Positions 56,101-64,000 of a stretch of 64,000 bases of DNA are shown one piece after another. The notes beneath the pieces are model-generated. The model was not told where the DNA came from. It worked only from the letters and a program-made list of their open reading frames with translations, and did not search any database. Position numbers and translations under genes: made by a program. Source of the stretch: Microglena sp. YARC. Its lineage: Eukaryota; Chlorophyta; Chlorophyceae; Chlamydomonadales; Chlamydomonadaceae. Position 1 is the first letter of the stretch, and every line of letters begins with the position of its first letter. Where the stretch lies: NCBI GenBank assembly GCA_022414725.1, contig CM039463.1, positions 40,069,884-40,133,883 of the forward strand. The letters are read 5' to 3'.

Positions 56101-59100
56101 TAAACGCATGTAACAGTAGTATATAAACGCATGTAACAGTACAGTATAAACGCATGTAACAGTAGTATAAACGCATGTAACAGTAGTATAAACGCATGTA
56201 ACAGTAGTATAAAACGCATGTAACAGTAGTATAAACGCATGTAACAGTAGTATAAAACGCATGTAACAGTAGTATAAACGCATGTAACAGTAGTATAAAC
56301 GCGCATGTAACAGTAGTATAAACGCATGTAACAGTAGTATAAACGCATGTAACAGTAGTATAAAACGCATGTAACAGTAGTATAAACGCATGTAACAGTA
56401 GTAACAGTAAACGCATGTAACAGTAGTATAAACGCATGTAACAGTAGTATAAACGCATGTAACAGTAGTATAAACGCATGTAACAGTAGTATAAACGCAT
56501 GTAAACAGTAGTATAAACGCATGTAACAGTAGTATAAAACGCATGTAACAGTAGTATAAACGCATGTAACAGTAGTATAAACGCATGTAAACAGGAGTAG
56601 TAAACGCATGTAACAGGAGTATAAACGCATGTAACAGTAGTATAAACGCATGTAACAGTAGTATAAACGCATGTAACAGTAGTATAAACGCATGTAACAG
56701 TAGTATAAACGCATGTAACAGTAGTATAAACGCATGTAACAGTAGTATAAACGCATGTAACAGTAGTATAAACGCATGTAACAGGAGAATAAACGCATGT
56801 AACAGTAGTATAAACGCATGTAACAGTAGTATAAACGCATGTAACAGGAGTATAAACGCATGTAACAGTAGTATAAACGCATGTAACAGTAGTATAAACG
56901 CATGTAACAGTAGTATAAACGCATGTAACAGTAGCATATAAAAAACGCATGTAACAGTAATAAACGCATGTAGTATAAACGCATGTAACAGTAGTGTAAC
57001 AGGTATAAACGCATGTAACAGTAGTATAAAAAACGCATGTAACAGTAGTATAAACGCATGTAACAGTAGTATAAAACGCATGTAACAGTAGTATAAACGC
57101 ATGTAAAACAGTAGTATAAACGCATGTAACAGTAGTATAAACGCATGTAACAGTAGTATAAACGCATGTAACAGTAGTATAAAACGCATGTAACAGTAGT
57201 ATAAAACGCATGTAAACAGTAGATATAAACAGCATGTAACAGTAGTATGTAACAGTAGTATAAACGCATGTAACAGTAGTATAAACGCATGTAACAGTAG
57301 TATAAACGCATGTAACAGTAGTATAAACGCATGTAACAGTAGTATAAACGCATGTAACAGTAGTATAAACGCATGTAACAGTTATAAAACGCATGTAAAC
57401 AGTAGTATAAACGCATGTAACAGTAGTATAAAACGCATGTAACAGTAGTATAAAACGCATGTAACAGTAGTATAAACGCATGTAACAGTAGTATAAACGC
57501 ATGTAACAGTAGTATAAACGCATGTAACAGTAGTATAAACGCATGTAACAGTAGTATAAACGCATGTAACAGTAGTATAAACGCATGTAACAGTATAAAA
57601 CGTATAGTAAAACGCATGTAACAGTAGTATAAAACGCATGTAACAGTAGTTATAGTATACGCATGTAACAGTAGTATAAATAAACGCATGTAACAGTAGT
57701 ATAAACGCATGTAACAGTAGTATAAAAACGCATGTAACATAGTATAAACGCATGTAACAGTAGTATAAACGCATGTAACAGTAGTATAAATTGTAACGCA
57801 TGTAACAGTAGTATAAACGCATGTAACAGTAGTAACAGTAGATAAACGCATGTAACAGTAGTATAAACGCATGTAACAGTAGTATAAACGCATGTAACAG
57901 TAGTATAAACGCATGTAACAGTAACAGAGTATAAAGACGCATGTAACAGTAGTATAAATAAACGCATATGTAACAGTAGTATAAACGCATGTAACATGTA
58001 ACAGTATAAACGCATGTAACAGTAGTATAAACGCATGTAACAGTAGTATAAAACGCATGTAACAATAGTATAAACGCATGTAACAGTAGTATAAACGCAT
58101 GTAGTAGTACGATGTAGTATAAACGTAGTATTAAACGCATGTAACAGTAGATAAACGCATGTAACAGTAGTATAAACGCATGTAACAGTAGTATAAACGC
58201 ATGTAACAGTAGTATAAACGCATGTAACAGTAGTATATAAACGCATGTAACAGTAGTATAAAACGCATGTAAACAGTAGTATAAACGCATGTAAACAGGA
58301 GTATTAAACGCATGTAACAGTAGTATAAACGCATGTAAACAGTAGTATAAACGCATGTAACAGTAGTATAACGCATGTAACAGTAGTATAAACGCATGTA
58401 ACAGTAGTATTAAACGCATGTAACAGTAGTATAAACGCATGTAACAGTAGTATAAACGCATGTAACAGTAGTATAAACGCATGTAACAGTAGTATAAACG
58501 CATGTAACAGTAGTATAAAACGCATGTAACAGTAGTATAAACGCATGTAACAGTAGTATAACGCATGTAACAGTAGTATAAACGCATGTAACAGTAGTAT
58601 AACGCATGTAACAGGAGTATAAACGCATGTAACAGTAGTATAAACGCATGTAACAGTAGTATAAACGCATGTAACAGGAGTATAAACGCATGTAAACAGT
58701 AGTATAACGCATGTAACAGTAGTATAAACGCATGTAACAGTAGTATAAACGCATGTAACAGGAGTATAAACGCATGTAACAGGAGATAGTATAAAACGCA
58801 TGTAACAGTAGTATAAACGCATGTAACAGTAGTATAAACGCATGTAACAGTAGTATAAACGCATGTAACAGTTAGTATAAAACGCATGTAACAGTAGTAT
58901 AAACGCATGTAACAGTAGTATACACGCATGTAACAGTAGTATAAACGCATGTAACAGTAGTATAAACGCATGTAACAGTAGTATAAACGCATTGTAACGC
59001 AGTAGTAACAGTAAAAACGCATGTAAACAGTAGTATAAACGCATGTAACAGTAGTATAAACGCATGTAACAGTAGTATAAACGCATGTAACAGTAGTATA

Positions 59101-62100
59101 AACGCATGTAACAGTAGTATAAACGCATGTAACAGTAGTAGTAAAACGCATGTAACAGTAGTATAAACGCATGTAACAGTAGTATAAACGCATGTAACAG
59201 TAGTATAAACGCATGTAACAGGAGTAGTATAAAACGCATGTAACATAGTATAAAACGCATGTAACAGGAGTATAAACGCATGTAACAGTAGTATAAAACG
59301 CATGTAACAGTAGTATAAACGCATGTAACATAGTATAAACGCATGTAACAGTAGTATAAACGCATGTAACAGTAGTATAAACGCATGTAACAGTAGTATA
59401 AACGCATGTAACAGTAGTATAAACGCATGTAACAGTAGTATAAACGCATGTAACAGTAGTATAAACGCATGTAACAGGAGTATAAACGCATGTAACAGTA
59501 GTATAAACGCATGTAACAGTAGTATAAACGCATGTAACAGTAGTATAAACGCATGTAACAGTAGTATAAACGCATGTAACAGTAGTATAAACGCATGTAA
59601 CAGTAGTATAAACGCATGTAACAGGAGTATAAACGCATGTAACAGTAGTATAAACGCATGTAACAGTAGTATAAACGCATGTAACAGTAGTATAAACGCA
59701 TGTAACAGTAGTATAAAACGCATGTAACAGTAGTTATAAACGCATGTAACAGTAGTATAAACGCATGTAACAGTAGTATAAACGCATGTAACAGTAGTAT
59801 AAACGCATGTAACAGTAGTATAAACGCATGTAACAGTAGTATAAACGCATGTAACAGTAGTATAAACGCATGTAACAGTAGTATAAAACGCATGTAACAG
59901 TAGTATAAACGCATGTAACAGGAGTATAAACGCATGTAACAGTAGTATAAACGCATGTAACAGGTATAAACGCATGTAACAGTAGTATAAACGCATGTAA
60001 CAGTAGTATAAACGCATGTAACAGTAGTTATAAACGCATGTAACAGTAGTATAACGCATAACAGGAGTATAAACGCATGTAACAGTAGTATAAACGCATG
60101 TAACAGTAGTATAAACGCATGTAACAGTAGTATAGCATGTAACAGTAGCATGTAACAGTAGTTAAACGCATGTAACAGTAGTATAAACGCATGTTAGTAT
60201 AAATGTAACGCATTGTAACAGTAGTATAAACGCATGTAACAGTAGTATAAACGCATGTAACAGTAGTATAAACGCATGTAACAGTAGTATAAACGCATGT
60301 AACAGTAGTATAAAAACGCATGTAACAGTAGTATAAACGCATGTAACAGTAGTATAAACGCATATAAACGCATGTAACAGTAGTATAACGCATAAACGCA
60401 TGTAACAGGAGTATAAACGCATGTAACAGTAGTATAAACGCATGTAACAGTAGTATAAACGCATGTAACAGTAGTATAAACGCATGTAACAGGAGTATAA
60501 ACGCATGTAACAGTAGTATAAACGCATGTAACAGTAGTAAACGCATGTAACAGTATAGTAACAGGCTAAACGCATGTAACAGTAGTATAAACGCATGTAA
60601 CAGTAGTATAAACGCAATGTAACAGTAGTATAAACGCATGTAACAGTAGTATAAACGCATGTAACAGTAGTATAAACGCATTGTAACAGGAGTATAAACG
60701 CATGTAACAGGAGTATAAACGCATGTAACAGTAGTATAAACGCATGTAACAGTATAGTATAAAACGCATGTAACAGTAGTATAAACGCATGTAACAGTAG
60801 TATAAACGCATGTAACAGTAGTATAAATGAACGCATGTAACAGTAGTATAAACGCATGTAACAGTAGTATAAACGCATGTAACAGTAGTATAAACGCATG
60901 TAACAGTAGTATAAACGCATGTAACAGTAGTATAAACGCATGTAACAGTAGTATAAACGCATGTAACAGTAGTATAAACGCATGTAACAGTATATAACGC
61001 ATGTAACAGGTATAAACGCATGTAACAGTAGTATAAACGCATGTAACAGTATAGATATAAACGCATGTAACAGTAGTATAAACGCATGTAACAAGTAGTA
61101 TAAACGCATGTAACAGTAGTATAAACGCATGTAACAGTAGTATAAACGCATGTAACAGTAGTATAAACGCATGTAACAGTAGTATATAAACGCATGTAAA
61201 ACATGTAACAGTAGTATAAAAACGCATTAACAGAGTAGTAACGCATGTAACAGGAGTATAAACGTATAGTAAAACGCATGTAACAGTAGTAATAGTAAAA
61301 CGCATGTAACAGTAGTATAAACGCATGTAACAGTAGTATAAACGCATGTAACAGTAGTATAAACGCATGTAACAGTAGTATAACGCATGTAACAGGTAGT
61401 AGCATAACAGTAGTATAAACGCATGTAACAGTAGTATAAACGCATGTAACAGTAGTATAAACGCATGTAACAGTAGTATAAACGCATGTAACAGTAGTAT
61501 AAACGCATGTAACAGTAGTATAAACGCATGTAACAGTAGTATAAACGCATGTAACAGTAGTATAAACGCATGTAACAGTAGATACATGTAACAGTAGTAT
61601 AAACGCATGTAACAGTAGTATAAACGCATGTAACAGGAGTATAAACGCATGTAACAGTAGTTACACGCATGTAACAGTAGTATAAACGCATGTAACAGTA
61701 AGTATAAACGCATGTAACAGGAGTATAAACGTAACATAGTATAAACGCATGTAACAGGAGTATAAACGCATGTAACAGTAGTATAAACGCATGTAACAGT
61801 AGTATAAACGCATGTAACAGTAGTATAAACGCATGTAACAGTAGTATAAACGCATGTAACAGTAGTATAAAACGCATGTAACAGGAGTATAAACGCATGT
61901 AACAGGAGTATAAAACGCATGTAACAGTAGTATAAACGCATGTAACAGTAGTATAAACGCATGTTACGTAGTATAAACGCAATGTAACAGGAGTATAAAC
62001 GCATGTAACAGTAGTATATAACGCATGTAACAGTAGTATAAACGCATGTAACAGTAGTATAAAACGCATGTAACAGTAAGTATAAACGCATGTAACAGTA

Positions 62101-64000
62101 GTATAAACGCATGTAAACAGAGTAGTATAAACGCATGTAACAGTAGTAATAAACGCATGTAACAGGAGTATAAACGCATGTAACAGTAGTATAAACGCAT
62201 GTAAACAGTAGTATAAACGCATGTAACAGTAGTATAAACGCATGTAACAGGAGTATAAACGCATGTAACAGGAGTATAAACGCATGTAACAGTAGTATAA
62301 ACGCATGTAACAGTAGTATAAACGCAATGTAACAAGTATAAACGCATGTAACAGAGTATAAACGCATGTAACAGGAGTATAAACGCATGTAACAAAGTAT
62401 AAACGCATGTAACAGGAGTATAAACGCATGTAACAGTATAAACGCATGTAACATAAATAAGTAAAACGCATGTAACAGTAGTATAAACGCATGTAACAGG
62501 TAGTATAAACGCATGTAACAGGAGTATAAACGCATGTAACAGTAGTATAAACGCATGTAACAGGAGTATAAACGCATGTAACAGTAGTATAAACGCATGT
62601 AACAGTAGTATAAACGCATGTAACAGTAGTATAAACGCATGTAACAGGAGTATAAACGCATGTAACAGTAGTATAAACGCATGTAACAGTAGTATAAACG
62701 CATGTAACAGGAGTATAAACGCATGTAACAGTAGTATAAACGCATGTAACAGTAGTATAAACGCATGTAACAGTAGTAGTAAACGCATGTAACAGTAGTA
62801 TAAACGCATGTAACAGTAGTATAAACGCATGTAACAGTAGTAGCATATAAACGCATGTAACAGTAGTATAAACGCATGTAACAGTAGTATAAACGCGCAT
62901 GTAACAGTAGTATAAACGCATGTACGCATGTAACAGGAGTATAAACGCATGTAACAGTAGTATAAACGCATGTAACAGTAGTATAAACGCATGTAACAGT
63001 AGTATAAAACGCATGTAACAGTAGTATAAACGCATTGTAACAGTAGTATAAACGCATGTAACAGGAGTATAAACGCATGTAACAGTAGTATAAACGCATG
63101 TAACAGTAGTATAAACGCATGTAACAGTAGTATAAACGCATGTAACAGTAGTATAAACGCATGTAACAGTAGTATAAATACGCATGTAACACAGTAGTAT
63201 AAACGCATGTAACAGTAGTATAAACGCATGTAACAGTTAGTATAAAACGCATGTAACAGTAGTATAAACGCATGTAACAGTAGTATAAACGCATGTAACA
63301 GTAGTATAAACGCATGTAACAGTAGTATAAACGCATGTAACAGTAGTATAAACGCATGTAACAGTAGTATAAACGCATGTAACAGTAGTATAAACGCATG
63401 TAACAGTAGTATAAAACGCATGTAACAGTAGTATAAACGCATGTAACAGTAGTATAAACGCATGTAACAGTAGTATAAAACGCATGTAACAGTAGTATAA
63501 ACGCATGTAACAGGAGTATAAACGCATGTAACAGGAGTATAAACGCATGTAATAGTATAAACTGTAAAACATGTAACAGTATAAACGCATGTAACAGTAG
63601 TAATAAACGCATGTAACAGTAGTGTAAACGCATGTAACAGTAGTATAAACGCATGTAACAGTAGTATAACGCATGTAACAGTAGTATAAACGCATGTAAC
63701 AGTAGTACGCCATGTAACAGTAGTATAAAACGCATGTAACAGTAGTATAAACGCATTTAACAGTAGTATAAACCATGTAACAGTAATAAACGCATGTAAC
63801 AGTAGTATAACGCATGTAACAGTAGTATAAACGCATGTAACAGTAGTATAAACGCATGTATGTATAGGCATGTATATAAACGCATGTAACAGGATATAAA
63901 CGCATGTAACAGTAGTATAAACGCATGTAACAGTAGTATAAACGCATGTAACAGGAGTATAAACGCATTAACAGTAGTATAAACGCATGTAGTAACAGTA
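44200..64000. repeat. 21-bp satellite array, about 940 units, runs off the window
   Basis: The dominant unit contains TATAAACGC, ATGTAACA and GTAG in a 21-bp period. A common variant has GGAG for GTAG. The first 600 bp carry substitutions (for example AGAAG, GCAAGT, AATAGT) but keep the period. Single-base indels and partial units become frequent further in. Because 21 is a multiple of three, the minus strand reads as endless YCYMRLY, TVTCVYT or LLLHAFI heptads; these are not genes. It directly follows the kinase gene's 3' end. Confidence 0.97.

Noticed and set aside
44200..64000. CRISPR array
   Set aside because: There are no unique spacers; repeats are contiguous 21-bp units, and the genome context is eukaryotic.

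Overview
The window looks like nuclear DNA of a green alga, most likely a chlorophycean of the Chlamydomonadales. It carries one intron-rich gene on the + strand for a receptor-like TKL-type protein kinase. The kinase has the HGDLKPDN catalytic loop and the motif style I associate with the expanded algal TKL kinases. Introns are very large, averaging about 2 kb, and are filled with low-complexity DNA. No bacterial, organellar or viral gene is evident. The genus cannot be fixed from sequence alone.

Layout. Positions 307-43126 hold 21 recognisable exons of the gene, about 3.3-3.4 kb of coding sequence in 43 kb; the 5' end lies off the left edge. Exons at 307-25723 encode an extracellular beta-rich, probably beta-helix-like region. 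Degraded copies of a transmembrane exon lie at 30219-31024. Exon 32701-32901 is a Ser/Thr-rich juxtamembrane linker. Exons 33783-43126 encode a complete kinase domain ending in TGA. Intron phases agree at most junctions, which is the main support for the model. Two in-frame TAGs (20073, 25721), a frameshifted transmembrane exon and one phase conflict (32901 to 33783) are unresolved.

The introns hold poly(C) runs up to 40 nt, G-rich, CA, CT, TGTGG, CATCAC and TA arrays, several minisatellites (20-bp monomers in a 160-bp higher-order unit; 27-, 56- and 70-bp units), a tRNA-derived SINE family, a hAT-type MITE family with exact 8-bp target duplications, other dispersed repeats, and an assembly gap of exactly 1000 N (27873-28872). 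From 44200 to the right edge there is only a 21-bp satellite (about 940 units), whose period, a multiple of three, creates long meaningless minus-strand ORFs.

The most unusual pattern is that most large introns of this gene carry tandem partial copies of the adjacent exon boundary, including its splice site. Examples are seven decoys before exon 35340, ten partial copies around exon 22027, three before exon 42829, and further copies in the 3' UTR. I found no multi-gene system; the window is one giant kinase gene plus repeats and a satellite array.
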